NCBI RefSeq assembly: GCF_035989305.1
Contig: NZ_CP108514.1
Span: forward strand, 1,851,501-1,915,500
Direction: 5' to 3'
DNA: 64,000 nucleotides
DNA from: Streptomyces sp. NBC_01233
Lineage (GTDB): Bacteria; Actinomycetota; Actinomycetes; Streptomycetales; Streptomycetaceae
The position numbers and the translations under genes were made by a program. This document shows positions 17,663 to 30,933 of this stretch, one piece after another. Position 1 is the stretch's first letter, and each line of letters begins with the position of its first letter. Under the pieces are notes generated by a model. That model did no database searches. It was not told where the DNA came from and worked only from the letters and a program-made list of their open reading frames with translations.

Positions 17663-18877
17663 TCAGGCGCGTCGCGGCTGCAGTCGGACGGCCACTTGGT
17701 CCCAAATGGCTTCGGCCAGCGCCTCCTTCGGTCCATAGGGCACCTGGATCTCTGCCCCTTCAGAGACCAGGATGATCGCCTCATTCTCCTCAGAACCAAA
17801 GGTTCGCGCCTCGCCGACCTCGTTCACGACGAGAAGATCACATCCCTTGCGCAGGAGCTTGGCCCGGCCGTTGGGGAGGACGTCGTCGGTCTCGGCGGCG
17901 AATCCCACCACCACCTGCCCGGGCCTGGCCCGGTCGGCCGAGATCTCGGCGAGAACGTCCGGATTTCGCACGAGCGCGACCGGTGCGGGGTCCTGTCCGT
18001 CCTTCTTCTTGATCTTCCCGCCCGCGTACTCGGCGGGCCGGAAGTCGGCCACGGCGGCGGCCATCACCACGACGTCGGCGTCCGCGGCCGCCTCGAGCAC
18101 GGCCTCCCGCAGCTGCACGGCCGTCCCCACCCGTACGACGTCCGCCCCGGCCGGGTCGGCCAGCGCGGTGTTGGCGGCCACCAGGGTGACGCGGGCCCCG
18201 CGGGCGACGGCCGTACGGGCGAGCGCGTAGCCCTGCTTGCCGGAGGAGCGGTTGCCGAGGAAGCGGACCGGGTCCAGCGGTTCCCGGGTGCCGCCGGCGC
18301 TGATCACCACGTGCCGCCCGGCGAGGTCCGGCTCGCCCACCCCGCGCGCCAGGACCCTGCGGCAGACCTCGTAGATCTCCGCGGGGTCGGGCAGCCGCCC
18401 CTTGCCGGTGTCCTTGCCCGTGAGCCGGCCGACGGCGGGCTCGATGACGAGGGCGCCGCGCCGGCGCAGGGTGGCCACGTTCTCCTGGGTGGCGGGGTGC
18501 TCCCACATCTCGGTGTGCATGGCGGGGGCGAAGACCACTGGGCATCGGGCGGTGAGCAGCGTGTTCGTGAGCAGGTCGTCCGCGAGCCCGTGGGCGGCCT
18601 TCGCCAGCATGTCGGCGGTGGCCGGGGCGACGACGACGAGGTCGGCGGACTGCCCGATGCGCACGTGCGGCACCTCGTGCACGGTCTCCCACACCTCGGT
18701 GGAGGCCGGGTTCCCGGACAGGGCGGCCCAGGTCGCCTCGCCGACGAAGTTCAGGGAGGCCGCCGTGGGCACGACCCGCACCTCGTGGCCGGACTCGGTC
18801 AGCAGACGGAGCAGCTCGCACGCCTTGTAGGCGGCGATCCCGCCGCTGACCCCCAGCACGACCTTCGGCTTACCCAC
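17663..18877 (-). CDS. coaBC: Bifunctional phosphopantothenoylcysteine decarboxylase / phosphopantothenate-cysteine ligase
   Basis: 404 aa; catalyses two consecutive steps of coenzyme A synthesis. The N-terminal flavoprotein (CoaC) half shows [35 protein letters not shown] and the [17 protein letters not shown] active-site clamp. The C-terminal CoaB half begins [20 protein letters not shown] with [19 protein letters not shown], and a CTP/phosphopantothenate-binding tail ([19 protein letters not shown] sequence [15 protein letters not shown]). The second of two adjacent GTG codons (18877) is chosen because the GGGGAG site then has 6-nt spacing. Adjacent to rpoZ and gmk, as usual in actinomycetes. 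Confidence 0.96.
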   Translation of the reverse strand: MGKPKVVLGVSGGIAAYKACELLRLLTESGHEVRVVPTAASLNFVGEATWAALSGNPASTEVWETVHEVPHVRIGQSADLVVVAPATADMLAKAAHGLADDLLTNTLLTARCPVVFAPAMHTEMWEHPATQENVATLRRRGALVIEPAVGRLTGKDTGKGRLPDPAEIYEVCRRVLARGVGEPDLAGRHVVISAGGTREPLDPVRFLGNRSSGKQGYALARTAVARGARVTLVAANTALADPAGADVVRVGTAVQLREAVLEAAADADVVVMAAAVADFRPAEYAGGKIKKKDGQDPAPVALVRNPDVLAEISADRARPGQVVVGFAAETDDVLPNGRAKLLRKGCDLLVVNEVGEARTFGSEENEAIILVSEGAEIQVPYGPKEALAEAIWDQVAVRLQPRRA

Positions 18878-18928
18878 CACGCACTCCCCTTCGAGCCTTG
18901 TCGACGTCCGTCGTTCCTCCCCATGACA

Positions 18929-18967
18929 CACCACAGGCCCGGCAGATGTTCTGCCGGGCCTGTGGTG
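18929..18967 (-). terminator. Strong hairpin between rpoZ and coaBC
   Basis: An 18-bp perfect stem (18929-18946 with 18950-18967; CACCACAGGCCCGGCAGA) and 3-nt loop lies 18 bp after the rpoZ stop. It separates the rpoZ transcript from coaBC. Confidence 0.85.
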
Positions 18968-18984
18968 AAAGGATTTCTCGCGCC

Positions 18985-19257
18985 TTACTGGGCCGGGGCC
19001 TCGATGGCCTCGGAGGTCAGCAGACCCGCGTTGATCTCGCGCAGCGCGATCGAAAGCGGCTTCTCGTGGACGTGGGTGTCCACCAGCGGGCCGACGTACT
19101 CCAGCAGGCCCTCACCGAGCTGCGAGTAGTACGCGTTGATCTGACGCGCGCGCTTGGCCGCGTAGATCACGAGGCTGTACTTCGAGTCCGTGGCCTCGAG
19201 CAGCTCGTCGATCGGCGGGTTGATGATGCCCTCGGGCGCAGTAATGGAAGAGGACAC
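18985..19257 (-). CDS. rpoZ: RNA polymerase omega subunit
   Basis: 90 aa. The family core is complete: the [20 protein letters not shown] helix, [18 protein letters not shown], and the C-terminal [20 protein letters not shown]. Omega binds the beta' subunit and helps polymerase assembly; in Streptomyces loss affects development and antibiotic production. It follows gmk by 75 bp, the conserved bacterial gmk-rpoZ pairing, and is ended by the hairpin at 18929. Confidence 0.96.
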   Translation of the reverse strand: MSSSITAPEGIINPPIDELLEATDSKYSLVIYAAKRARQINAYYSQLGEGLLEYVGPLVDTHVHEKPLSIALREINAGLLTSEAIEAPAQ

Positions 19258-19332
19258 GCTCTACCTTCCGAAGAATGTGGGAAAGATCGAATCGATCAAG
19301 ATCTGCTCGATCATGAAAAATCGACCAATGAT

Positions 19333-19896
19333 TCAGCCAACTTCCATCAAGGCTAGCAGCTCACGAGCCACGTCCTCGACGGAGGTGTTGACCAGGGTGG
19401 TGTCGAACTCCGACTCGGCAGCGAGCTCGATCTTGGCGGAGGCCAGCCGGCGCTCGATGACCTCGGCCGATTCGGTGCCCCGGCCGGTGAGCCGGCGGAC
19501 CAGTTCGTCCCAGCTCGGCGGTGCCAGGAAAACGAGCCGGGCGTCGGACATCGACTCGCGGACGAGCCGTGCGCCCTGGAGGTCGATCTCCAGCAGTACC
19601 GGCTCGCCACCGTCCAGGCGTTCCAGCACCGCGCCGCGCGGTGTGCCGTAGCGGTTGCCCGCGAACTCGGCCCACTCCAGCAGCTCGCCGTTGGCGATCA
19701 GCTTGTCGAACTCGTCGTCATTGACGAAGAAGTAGTGGACTCCGTGTCGCTCACCGGGCCGCGGCTTGCGGGTGGTGGCCGACACCGAGAGCCATACCTC
19801 GGGGTGAACCTTGCGCATATGCGCGACGACCGTGCTCTTGCCGACCCCTGAGGGGCCGGAGAGCACGGTCAGCCGCGGACGAACCTCTGCTGCCAT
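19333..19896 (-). CDS. gmk: Guanylate kinase
   Basis: 187 aa from the ATG at 19896; phosphorylates GMP to GDP. Walker A is [16 protein letters not shown], followed by [20 protein letters not shown] (GMP-binding), [20 protein letters not shown], and [16 protein letters not shown]. An upstream ATG would add 43 residues with no family counterpart, so the internal start is used. Sits between mihF and rpoZ in the standard actinobacterial order mihF-gmk-rpoZ. Confidence 0.96.
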   Translation of the reverse strand: MAAEVRPRLTVLSGPSGVGKSTVVAHMRKVHPEVWLSVSATTRKPRPGERHGVHYFFVNDDEFDKLIANGELLEWAEFAGNRYGTPRGAVLERLDGGEPVLLEIDLQGARLVRESMSDARLVFLAPPSWDELVRRLTGRGTESAEVIERRLASAKIELAAESEFDTTLVNTSVEDVARELLALMEVG

Positions 19897-19957
19897 AGAG
19901 CGATTATCCAGGTTCTCGGGACTGCCTGAGAACGCCGGGAGAACTTCAGTCGACGCC

Positions 19958-20281
19958 TCAGGCGCCGGTGCTGCCGAACTCACGCTCCAGAGAGGCGATC
20001 TGGTTGGAACCGAGACCTCGGACACGCCGGGACTCGGAGATGCCGAGACGCTCCATGATCTGCTTGGCGCGCACCTTGCCCACGCCTGGCAGAGACTCCA
20101 GCAGGGCGGAGACCTTCATCTTGCCGATGACGTCGTTCTCCTGGCCCGTCTTGATGACCTCTTGGAGCGAGGCACCGGAGTGCTTGAGTCGATTCTTGAC
20201 CTCGGCCCGCTCCCGGCGAGCCGCGGCGGCCTTTTCGAGCGCGGCTGCGCGCTGTTCAGGGGTAAGGGGCGGAAGAGCCAC
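19958..20281 (-). CDS. mihF: Actinobacterial integration host factor (sIHF/mIHF)
   Basis: 107 aa from the GTG at 20281, the expected length of Streptomyces sIHF. A basic N-terminal helix ([20 protein letters not shown]) leads into an H2TH-type DNA-binding core ([39 protein letters not shown]). This nucleoid-associated protein is unrelated to E. coli IHF; it binds duplex DNA with little specificity, affects compaction and topology, and influences sporulation and secondary metabolism. An ATG at 20344 would add 21 unconserved residues. A promoter-like pair is visible 120 bp upstream. Confidence 0.96.
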   Translation of the reverse strand: MALPPLTPEQRAAALEKAAAARRERAEVKNRLKHSGASLQEVIKTGQENDVIGKMKVSALLESLPGVGKVRAKQIMERLGISESRRVRGLGSNQIASLEREFGSTGA

Positions 20282-20403
20282 GCCTACGTCACCTCGGATG
20301 TCGAACTGTCGGATACGGACCGGTGGGCAGCCCGAAGGCACCACACCTGGCGAGCTCCCGAACAGCGATGGAAACGCGTTCGCTGCACGTTCACTCTGCT
20401 CGG

Positions 20404-20432
20404 AGACTAGCGGGCAACACCGCTCCAGTCAG
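20404..20432 (-). promoter_or_regulatory. Candidate mihF promoter
   Basis: On the minus strand CTGACT (20432-20427) and TAGTCT (20409-20404) are separated by 17 bp, resembling the principal-sigma -35 and -10 boxes of Streptomyces. The -10 box ends 122 bp before the mihF GTG. The remaining sequence of the 304-bp gap (20282-20585) holds no convincing gene. Confidence 0.45.
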
Positions 20433-20481
20433 CGAGAACGGACGAAAAGTCCTGGTCAGCCTCCACTGAACCGTACATCAC

Positions 20482-20507
20482 GGACAAAATACCTCTGTTT
20501 TGTCCGA
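20482..20507. promoter_or_regulatory. Palindrome CGGACAAAA-8-TTTTGTCCG upstream of mihF
   Basis: Nine-base arms (20482-20490 and 20499-20507) are exact inverted copies around TACCTCTG. It is AT-rich in a GC-rich context and lies about 50 bp upstream of the candidate mihF -35 box and about 80 bp after the pyrF stop. It could be an activator or repressor site for mihF, or a terminator for transcripts arriving from pyrF's opposite side. Binder unknown. Confidence 0.5.
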
Positions 20508-20585
20508 TGAAGAGCGTTCGGGTTTCGCCAAGAAGTGCGAGAGGCCGCGCCGCGGGAGATGCGGGCGGCCTCCACGGACGGTCGA

Positions 20586-21428
20586 TTACGCGGAGACGGC
20601 CTCGCCGATCTCGTCGGCGAACCGACGCGCCGAGTCGCGCAGCGCCGTGACGTCCGGACCGTGCTTCAGGACGCCCCGCGACACGTTCGGGACGACGTTG
20701 CGCACGGCCTTGCCGAACACCGCCGGCAGGTCCGCCGCCGTCGCGCCCTGCGCGCCGATGCCGGGGGCCAGCAGGGGCCCGTTGATGTCCAGGTCGAAGG
20801 AGGACAGGTCGCCCAGCGTGGCTCCGACCACCGCGCCGAAGGACCCCATCGGAGCGGCGTCCGCGTTCTCCGCCGCCAGGTGCGCCAGCATCGTCGCGCC
20901 GATGGTCCGGCCGTCCTCCCGGACCGCCCGCTGGACCTCCGCGCCCTCCGGGTTCGAGGTCAGGGCGAGCACGAACAGGCCGGCGCCCGAGGCTCGGGCC
21001 AGGTCCACCGCGGGCTTCAGCGAGCCGTAGCCCAGGTACGGGGAGACCGTCAGCGCGTCCGAGAACAGCGGCGAGGCCGGGTCCAGGAAGGCCGAGGCGT
21101 ACGCGGCCATGGTCGAGCCGATGTCGCCCCGCTTGGCGTCCATGACGACCAGGGTCCCGGCCGCCCGGGCGTCCGCCACGGTCTGCTCCAGGACGGCCAC
21201 GCCCTTGGAGCCGAACCGCTCGAAGAAGGCCGCCTGCGGCTTGAAGACCGCCACCGACTCCGCGAGCGCCTCCACGACGGTGCGGGAGAACCGCTCCAGG
21301 CCCGCGATGTCGTCGGACAGGCCCCACTGGGCCAGCAGCTCGGCGTGCGGGTCGATGCCCACGCACAGGGGTCCGCGGGTGTCCATCGCCTGGCGCAGGC
21401 GGGTGCCGAACGGGGTCACAGCGCTCAC
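20586..21428 (-). CDS. pyrF: Orotidine 5'-phosphate decarboxylase (type 2)
   Basis: 280 aa; last step of UMP synthesis. Key segments: GPLCVGIDPHAELLAQWGL, VFKPQAAFFERFGSKGVAVL, and the catalytic VVMDAKRGDIGSTMAAYASA with the Asp-Lys array, then LTVSPYLGYGSLKP. Length and motifs fit the long actinobacterial form. Its ATG overlaps the pyrD stop by four bases (21425-21428), indicating translational coupling. It is the last gene of the pyr cluster. Confidence 0.97.
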   Translation of the reverse strand: MSAVTPFGTRLRQAMDTRGPLCVGIDPHAELLAQWGLSDDIAGLERFSRTVVEALAESVAVFKPQAAFFERFGSKGVAVLEQTVADARAAGTLVVMDAKRGDIGSTMAAYASAFLDPASPLFSDALTVSPYLGYGSLKPAVDLARASGAGLFVLALTSNPEGAEVQRAVREDGRTIGATMLAHLAAENADAAPMGSFGAVVGATLGDLSSFDLDINGPLLAPGIGAQGATAADLPAVFGKAVRNVVPNVSRGVLKHGPDVTALRDSARRFADEIGEAVSA

Positions 21429-22534
21429 TTCGCGGCCTTTCGGGTCTCGGCGCCCACCGCTTCGGCGAGCGTCGCGTACGGGCTGACGGCCAGGCGCGCG
21501 GCCAGGCCCTTGTGGATGGCGCGGGCGTAGCAGGGGCCCTCGTAGATGAAGGCGCTGTAGCCCTGGATCAGCGTGGCCCCGGCCAGGATCCGCTGCCAGG
21601 CGTCCTCGGCGTTCTCGATGCCGCCGACCCCGACCAGGACCAGCCGGTCCCCCACACGGGCGTACAGGCGGCGCAGGACCGCCAGCGAGCGCTCCTTGAC
21701 CGGGGCGCCGGACAGTCCGCCGGTCTCCTTCACGAGGGACGGGGAGGACTTCAGGCCGAGCCCCTCCCGCGCGATCGTGGTGTTCGTCGCGATGATGCCG
21801 TCGAGTCCCAGCTCCAGGGCCAGGTCGGCGACCGCGTCGACGTCCTCGTCGGCCAGGTCGGGGGCGATCTTGACCAGCAGCGGGACCCGGCGGTCGGTCA
21901 CCGTGCGGTCCGCGGCCTCCCGTACGGCCGTGAGCAGCGGGCGCAGCGACTCGGTGGCCTGGAGGTTGCGCAGCCCCGGGGTGTTCGGCGAGGAGACGTT
22001 CACGACGAGGTAGTCGGCGTGGCGGGCGAGCCGCTCGGTGGAGGCGACGTAGTCCGCCACCGCCTCCTCCTCCGGCACGACCTTCGTCTTGCCGATGTTG
22101 ACGCCGACGACCGTCTTGAAGACGGGCCGGCGGGCCGCCAGGCGGTCCGCCACGGCCGCGGAGCCCTCGTTGTTGAAGCCCATGCGGTTGATCAGCGCGC
22201 GGTCCGGTACGAGGCGGAACAGCCGCTTCTTGGGGTTGCCGGGCTGCGGCTCGGCCGTGACCGTGCCGATCTCGATGTGGTCGAAGCCGAGCATCGACAT
22301 GCCGTCGATGGCCACGGCGTTCTTGTCGAAGCCGGCCGCGAGGCCGAAGGGGCCGTGCATGCGCAGGCCGAGGGCCTCGGTGCGGAGCTCCTTGTGGCGG
22401 GGGGCGAGGTAGGCCGCCACGAAGGTGCGCAGCACGGGGGTGCGGGCCGCGAGGCGGATCCAGCGGAAGGCCGTGTGGTGGGCCTTCTCCGGGTCCATCC
22501 GCTTGAAGACCAGGTTGAAGAAGAGTTCGTACAT
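21425..22534 (-). CDS. pyrD: Quinone-dependent dihydroorotate dehydrogenase (class 2)
   Basis: 369 aa; oxidises dihydroorotate to orotate, passing electrons to the menaquinone pool. The N-terminal membrane-associating helices (ELFFNLVFKRMDPEKAHHTA) are characteristic of class 2. The FMN barrel shows GPFGLAAGFDKNAVAIDGMS, FDHIEIGTVTAEPQPGNPKK, NVSSPNTPGLRNLQ with the catalytic serine nearby, VKIAPDLADED, and a GGIENAEDAWQRILAGA phosphate loop. Follows carB after a hairpin and overlaps pyrF. Confidence 0.97.
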   Translation of the reverse strand: MYELFFNLVFKRMDPEKAHHTAFRWIRLAARTPVLRTFVAAYLAPRHKELRTEALGLRMHGPFGLAAGFDKNAVAIDGMSMLGFDHIEIGTVTAEPQPGNPKKRLFRLVPDRALINRMGFNNEGSAAVADRLAARRPVFKTVVGVNIGKTKVVPEEEAVADYVASTERLARHADYLVVNVSSPNTPGLRNLQATESLRPLLTAVREAADRTVTDRRVPLLVKIAPDLADEDVDAVADLALELGLDGIIATNTTIAREGLGLKSSPSLVKETGGLSGAPVKERSLAVLRRLYARVGDRLVLVGVGGIENAEDAWQRILAGATLIQGYSAFIYEGPCYARAIHKGLAARLAVSPYATLAEAVGAETRKAAK

Positions 22535-22565
22535 CGTCGAGAGGATCCCTCTGCGCTCATGGAAA

Positions 22566-22597
22566 GGGGGACACCCGTCGTGAAACCGGTGTCCCCC
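22566..22597 (-). terminator. Hairpin between carB and pyrD
   Basis: A 10-bp stem (GGGGGACACC and its complement) with a 12-nt loop lies in the 99-bp gap between carB and pyrD. It may partly terminate or stabilise the pyr mRNA, separating expression of pyrD-pyrF from the upstream genes. Confidence 0.55.
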
Positions 22598-22633
22598 CTC
22601 CCGTTACCGGGCTGTGCGGGCTGTACGGACTGG

Positions 22634-25934
<3,301 letters not shown>

Positions 25935-25942
<8 letters not shown>

Positions 25943-27098
25943 GCTCGGCCTCCATCAGGGCGGTTTCCATCAAAGACGTGAAGCGGTCGAAGAGGTACGC
26001 GGCGTCGTGCGGGCCGGCAGCCGCCTCGGGGTGGTACTGGACGGAGAAGGCCGGCTGGTCGAGCAGCTGGAGGCCTTCGACGACCTGGTCGTTCAGGCAG
26101 ACGTGGGAGACCTCGGCGCGGCCGTAGGCGGTCTCGGTGACCTTGTCGAGGGGCGCGTCGACGGCGAAGCCGTGGTTGTGCGCGGTGATCTCGACCTTGC
26201 CGGTGGTGCGGTCCTGCACCGGCTGGTTGATGCCGCGGTGGCCGTACTTCAGCTTGTAGGTGCCGAAGCCGAGCGCGCGGCCCAGGATCTGGTTGCCGAA
26301 GCAGATGCCGAAGAGCGGGGTCTTGCGCTCCAGCACTCCCTGCATGACGGCGACGGGGCCGTCGGCGGTGGCCGGGTCGCCCGGGCCGTTGGAGAAGAAC
26401 ACGCCGTCCGGGTTGACCGCGTACACGTCCTCGACGGTGGCGGTGGCGGGCAGCACGTGCACCTCGATGCCGCGCTCGGCCATCCGGTGCGGGGTCATGC
26501 CCTTGATGCCGAGGTCGACGGCGGCGACGGTGAAGCGCTTCTCGCCGATCGCGGGGACGACGTACGCCTCCTTGGTGGCGACCTCGGCGGAGAGGTTCGC
26601 GCCCTTCATCTGCGGCTGCGACTGGACCTTGGCCAGCAGGGCCTCGTCGCGGATGCCCGTCCAGGCGTCGCCGGAGAAGATGCCGACGCGCATGGCGCCG
26701 CGCTCGCGCAGGTGGCGGGTCAGGGCGCGGGTGTCGATGCCGGAGATGCCGACGACGCCCTGCTTGACCAGCTCCTCGTCCAGCGAGCGCTGCGAGCGCC
26801 AGTTGGAGGGGACGCGTGCGGGGTCGCGCACGACGTAGCCGGCCACCCAGATGCGGGAGGACTCGGGGTCCTCGTCGTTGACGCCGGTGTTGCCCACGTG
26901 CGGGGCGGTCATCACGACGACCTGCCGGTGGTACGACGGGTCGGTGAGGGTCTCCTGGTATCCGGTCATGCCGGTGGAGAACACGGCCTCGCCGAAGGTC
27001 TCCCCCACAGCGCCGTAGGCACGGCCGCGGAAGATCCGACCGTCCTCCAGGACGAGTACGGCGGGAGCTTTGGCTGCTCCCCTGGTGGAGGTCGTCAT
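25935..27098 (-). CDS. carA: Carbamoyl phosphate synthase, small (glutaminase) subunit
   Basis: 387 aa from the ATG at 27098. The N-terminal domain begins [20 protein letters not shown]. The C-terminal class I glutamine amidotransferase has the oxyanion strand [16 protein letters not shown], the nucleophile in [20 protein letters not shown] and the catalytic His-Glu in [14 protein letters not shown]. It hydrolyses glutamine and channels ammonia to CarB. The start overlaps the stop of the upstream PH-like gene by four bases (ATGA), so the two are translationally coupled. Confidence 0.98.
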
Positions 27099-27676
27099 CG
27101 TTCGGCGCCTTCCGTCGTGATGGATGAGTTCATGGAGTTGATCGCCTCGACCCAGGCGGCGTGTTCGGCCGCGCGGTCGGAGCGGAATCCGGAGTCGATC
27201 AGCTTGTCGCCGTGCGCCCAGGTGACGACGAGCAGACCGCCCTCGGTGAGTACCTTGCCCGCGATTCCCTTGTCGAGGCGGGCGCCGCGCAGCTGCGCGG
27301 CCGGTACGAAGAAGTCGTTGGCCCCCGGTCGGACCACGTCGAGGCCCGCGTCGGTGAGCGTGAGCTCGACCCGGCTGCGCAGGCCCAGGCCGTGGGCGAC
27401 GATCCGGTCGAGCCACTGCCCGGCGGTGGTGGACCCGTGGTACCGGCCGGTCAGGGCCAGCCGGTGCTCGGGAAGGCCGTCGGGGGCGGCGGGCAGCTCC
27501 GGCAGATCGTTCTGCAGAGCGCCGCGCCATTTCCAGCCCTGCCGCATCAGCCAGTACACGAACGCGATGAAGACGATCAGGCCGACCACCCACGCGATGC
27601 GGGCGCCGACGCTGGTCACCTCCGCCGACTGTCGTTCGGCGGCCTCGGCGGCCAGTTGGATTACTGCAGGTGTCAC
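27095..27676 (-). CDS. PH-like domain membrane protein of the pyr operon
   Basis: 193 aa. After a short N-terminal tail there is a single membrane helix ([20 protein letters not shown]), then a basic stretch and a cytoplasmic domain of about 140 residues resembling a PH-like fold ([20 protein letters not shown], then [20 protein letters not shown]). It overlaps both neighbours by four bases (pyrC start side at 27673-27676, carA at 27095-27098), so it is tightly built into the operon. Homologues occupy the same place in many actinomycetes, but no function is known to me. A role in tethering or regulating the CarAB/PyrC complex at the membrane is only a suggestion. Confidence 0.85.
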   Translation of the reverse strand: MTPAVIQLAAEAAERQSAEVTSVGARIAWVVGLIVFIAFVYWLMRQGWKWRGALQNDLPELPAAPDGLPEHRLALTGRYHGSTTAGQWLDRIVAHGLGLRSRVELTLTDAGLDVVRPGANDFFVPAAQLRGARLDKGIAGKVLTEGGLLVVTWAHGDKLIDSGFRSDRAAEHAAWVEAINSMNSSITTEGAER

Positions 27677-28959
27677 GCCAGTTTCCCGTCCACGACCGTT
27701 GCCCGGCCCCGCAGGAAGGTGTGAGTGACGCGCCCCGGCAGCTCACGGCCCTCGTAAGGCGTGTTGCGGCTGCGGGAGGCGAAGTGTGCGGGGTCCACGA
27801 CACCACGGTACGAGGTATCGACCAAGGTCAGGTTCGCGGGTTCACCTGCCGAGACGGGACGGCCGTGGTTCTCCAGGCTGCCGATGCGCGCCGGAGCGAA
27901 GGACATCCGCTCGGCGACCCCGGCCCAGTCGAGCAGCCCGGTCTCCACCATCGTCTGCTGGACGACGGAGAGCGCCGTCTCCAGGCCGACCATGCCCATG
28001 GCGGCGGCGGCCCACTCGCAGTCCTTGTCCTCGTGCGGGTGCGGGGCGTGGTCGGTGGCGACGATGTCGATCGTGCCGTCGGCGAGGGCCTCGCGCAGGG
28101 CCAGCACGTCGCGCTCGGTGCGCAGCGGCGGGTTGACCTTGTAGACCGCGTTGTACGAGCGCACGAGCTCCTCGGTGAGGAGGAGGTGGTGCGGGGTGAC
28201 CTCGGCGGTGACGTCGATGCCGCGGGACTTGGCCCAGCGGACGATCTCGACGGAGCCGGCGGTGGAGAGGTGGCAGATGTGGACGCGGGAGCCGACGTGC
28301 TCGGCGAGGAGGACGTCGCGGGCGATGATCGACTCCTCGGCGACGGCCGGCCAGCCGCCCAGACCGAGCTCGGCGGAGACGATGCCCTCGTTCATCTGGG
28401 CGCCCTCGGTGAGGCGGGGCTCCTGGGCGTGCTGGGCGACGACGCCGCCGAAGGCCTTCACGTACTCCAGGGCGCGGCGCATGATCACGGCGTCGTCCAC
28501 GCACTTGCCGTCGTCGGAGAAGACGGTGACGCGGGCGGCGGAGTCGTGCATGGCGCCCAGCTCGGAGAGCTGCTTGCCCTCCAGGCCGACGGTGACGGCG
28601 CCGATGGGCTGCACGTCGCAGTAGCCGGACTCCTTGCCCAGGCGCCAGACCTGCTCGACCACGCCGGCGGTGTCGGCGACGGGGAAGGTGTTCGCCATCG
28701 CGAAGACGGCGGTGTAGCCGCCGGAGGCTGCGGCGCGGGTGCCGGTGAGGACGGTCTCGGAGTCCTCGCGGCCGGGCTCGCGCAGGTGGGTGTGCAGGTC
28801 GACGAGGCCCGGCAGGAGGACCTGGCCCTCGGCCTCGATGACGGTCGCGCCCTCGGCGGACAGGCCGGTGCCGACCTCGGCGATGGTCTCGCCGTCGATC
28901 AGGACGTCCTGCGCCTCGCCGCCGAGTACCTTCGCGCCACGGATAAGGATCTTGCTCAT
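27673..28959 (-). CDS. pyrC: Dihydroorotase (class I)
   Basis: 428 aa from the ATG at 28959; closes carbamoyl aspartate to dihydroorotate. Metal ligands are visible in [20 protein letters not shown], in VAQHAQEP, in [18 protein letters not shown] and in the final aspartate of [14 protein letters not shown]. The C-terminal PANLTLVD strand and [11 protein letters not shown] loop are typical of the amidohydrolase superfamily. Two bases separate it from pyrB, and its stop overlaps the PH-like gene start. An AAG/AGGAG-like site lies in the pyrB end. Confidence 0.97.
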   Translation of the reverse strand: MSKILIRGAKVLGGEAQDVLIDGETIAEVGTGLSAEGATVIEAEGQVLLPGLVDLHTHLREPGREDSETVLTGTRAAASGGYTAVFAMANTFPVADTAGVVEQVWRLGKESGYCDVQPIGAVTVGLEGKQLSELGAMHDSAARVTVFSDDGKCVDDAVIMRRALEYVKAFGGVVAQHAQEPRLTEGAQMNEGIVSAELGLGGWPAVAEESIIARDVLLAEHVGSRVHICHLSTAGSVEIVRWAKSRGIDVTAEVTPHHLLLTEELVRSYNAVYKVNPPLRTERDVLALREALADGTIDIVATDHAPHPHEDKDCEWAAAAMGMVGLETALSVVQQTMVETGLLDWAGVAERMSFAPARIGSLENHGRPVSAGEPANLTLVDTSYRGVVDPAHFASRSRNTPYEGRELPGRVTHTFLRGRATVVDGKLA

Positions 28960-28961
28960 GG

Positions 28962-29954
28962 TTACTTGGTCTCCTCGGTGCGCGCGGCGGCGGGGGTGGT
29001 GGTGACGGCGGGCTCGGAGCCTCCGAGCAGCAGGTACAGGACGGCCATCCGGGTGGAGACGCCGTTGGCGACCTGCTCGACGGCCGTGCAGCGGTCGGAG
29101 TCGGCGACCTGGGCGGTGATCTCCATGCCGCGGTTCATGGGGCCGGGGTGCATCACGATGGCGTGCTCGGGCATCTTCGCCATGCGGTCGCCGTCGAGCC
29201 CGTACCGGCGGGAGTACTCGCGCTCCGTCGGGAAGAAGGCGGCGTTCATGCGTTCGCGCTGCACACGCAGCATCATCACCGCATCGGACTTCGGCAGCAC
29301 GTCGTCGAGGCTGTACGAGACCTCGCACGGCCAGGTCTCGACGCCGATCGGGACGAGCGTGGGCGGGGCCACCAGGGTGACCTCGGCGCCGAGGGTGTGC
29401 AGCAGGTGGACGTTGGAGCGGGCCACGCGGCTGTGCAGGACGTCGCCGACGATCGTGATCCGGCGGCCGTTCAGGTCCTTGCCGAGGCCGGCGTCGCGGC
29501 CGACCAGGCGGCGGCGCATGGTGAAGGCGTCCAGCAGGGCCTGGGTGGGGTGCTCGTGGGTGCCGTCGCCGGCGTTGACCACGGCGGAGTCGATCCAGCC
29601 GGAGGTCGCGAGCCGGTAGGGCGCGCCGGAGGCGTGGTGGCGGATGACGACCGCGTCGGCGCCCATGGCCTCCAGGGTCAGCGCGGTGTCCTTCAGGGAT
29701 TCGCCCTTGGAAACGGAGGAACCCTTGGCGGAGAAGTTGATGACGTCGGCGGAGAGTCGCTTGGCGGCCGCCTCGAAGGAGATCCGGGTGCGGGTCGAGT
29801 CCTCGAAGAAGAGGTTGACGACCGTGAGACCGCGCAGGGTGGGCAGCTTCTTGATCGGCCGGTCCGCGACGCGGGCCATCTCCTCGGCGGTGTCGAGGAT
29901 CAGGACGGCGTCGTCGCGCGTGAGATCGGCGGCCGAGATGAGGTGGCGCTTCAT
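28962..29954 (-). CDS. pyrB: Aspartate carbamoyltransferase, catalytic subunit
   Basis: 330 aa; joins carbamoyl phosphate and aspartate. Carbamoyl-phosphate-binding [19 protein letters not shown] and the [18 protein letters not shown] loop, the [14 protein letters not shown] segment and the aspartate-binding [11 protein letters not shown] stretch are all present. No pyrI regulatory subunit gene is nearby, so it belongs to the type that associates with active or inactive dihydroorotase rather than PyrI, as expected in actinomycetes. It is 114 bp downstream of pyrR. Confidence 0.97.
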   Translation of the reverse strand: MKRHLISAADLTRDDAVLILDTAEEMARVADRPIKKLPTLRGLTVVNLFFEDSTRTRISFEAAAKRLSADVINFSAKGSSVSKGESLKDTALTLEAMGADAVVIRHHASGAPYRLATSGWIDSAVVNAGDGTHEHPTQALLDAFTMRRRLVGRDAGLGKDLNGRRITIVGDVLHSRVARSNVHLLHTLGAEVTLVAPPTLVPIGVETWPCEVSYSLDDVLPKSDAVMMLRVQRERMNAAFFPTEREYSRRYGLDGDRMAKMPEHAIVMHPGPMNRGMEITAQVADSDRCTAVEQVANGVSTRMAVLYLLLGGSEPAVTTTPAAARTEETK

Positions 29955-30068
29955 CTGGATGGCTCCGTAGGTCGGGAGGGCAGGCAGGCGGACTGACGGG
30001 CGGAGGTGCGAGCGGGCAGGGCAGGCTTCGGCGCGGACCCCCCTCGGGGGCCCGTCACTCCGGAAGGG

Positions 30069-30688
<620 letters not shown>

Positions 30689-30810
30689 CGTCTGATGTAC
30701 GTGTCCCACGGTACCAGGGCGCGGCCGGTCCTCGGGCACCGGCCTGGTGCGGAGGGGCTCTCACGGGGCTGCAGGGGCCCCTCTTGCGGGGGCGGTGAAG
30801 ACCATTCGGC

Positions 30811-30853
30811 TTGACGCATCCAAGTAACGCTGCGTAACCTCACAGTGAGTTAC
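30811..30853 (+). promoter_or_regulatory. bldD promoter with BldD box
   Basis: TTGACG (30811-30816) and TAACCT (30835-30840), 18 bp apart, form a good promoter. CTCACAGTGAGTTAC at 30839-30853 matches the 15-bp BldD consensus nTnACnC(A/T)GnGTnAn at every fixed position but one, and it overlaps the end of the -10 box and the expected start site. BldD with cyclic di-GMP is known to repress its own gene from such a position. The rest of 30689-30933 contains no other gene. Confidence 0.7.
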
Positions 30854-30882
30854 CAGCCGCGCGGCGGAGCCGCACGTGGTCA

Positions 30883-30924
30883 ATGTCGTCACAGCGTCCA
30901 TGTCGTCACAGCGTCACAGCGTCC
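30883..30924 (+). repeat. 17-bp tandem repeat in the bldD 5' untranslated region
   Basis: ATGTCGTCACAGCGTCC at 30883-30899 is followed immediately by ATGTCGTCACAGCGTC at 30900-30915 and by a third partial unit ACAGCGTCC (30916-30924), ending 9 bp before the bldD start. Each unit includes GTCACAG. Such repeats can vary in copy number by slippage and alter the leader length. Confidence 0.7.
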
Positions 30925-30933
30925 GGGAGCGTT

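Noticed and set aside
20407..20478. Short leader peptide (MYGSVEADQDFSSV…) upstream of mihF
   Set aside because: It has no ribosome binding site visible and overlaps the proposed promoter; no evidence of attenuation.
27095..27098. Possibility that the ATGA overlap is a frameshift fusion of carA and the PH-like gene
   Set aside because: Both frames are complete with their own motifs, and four-base overlaps occur at several other joints of these operons, so it is normal coupling.
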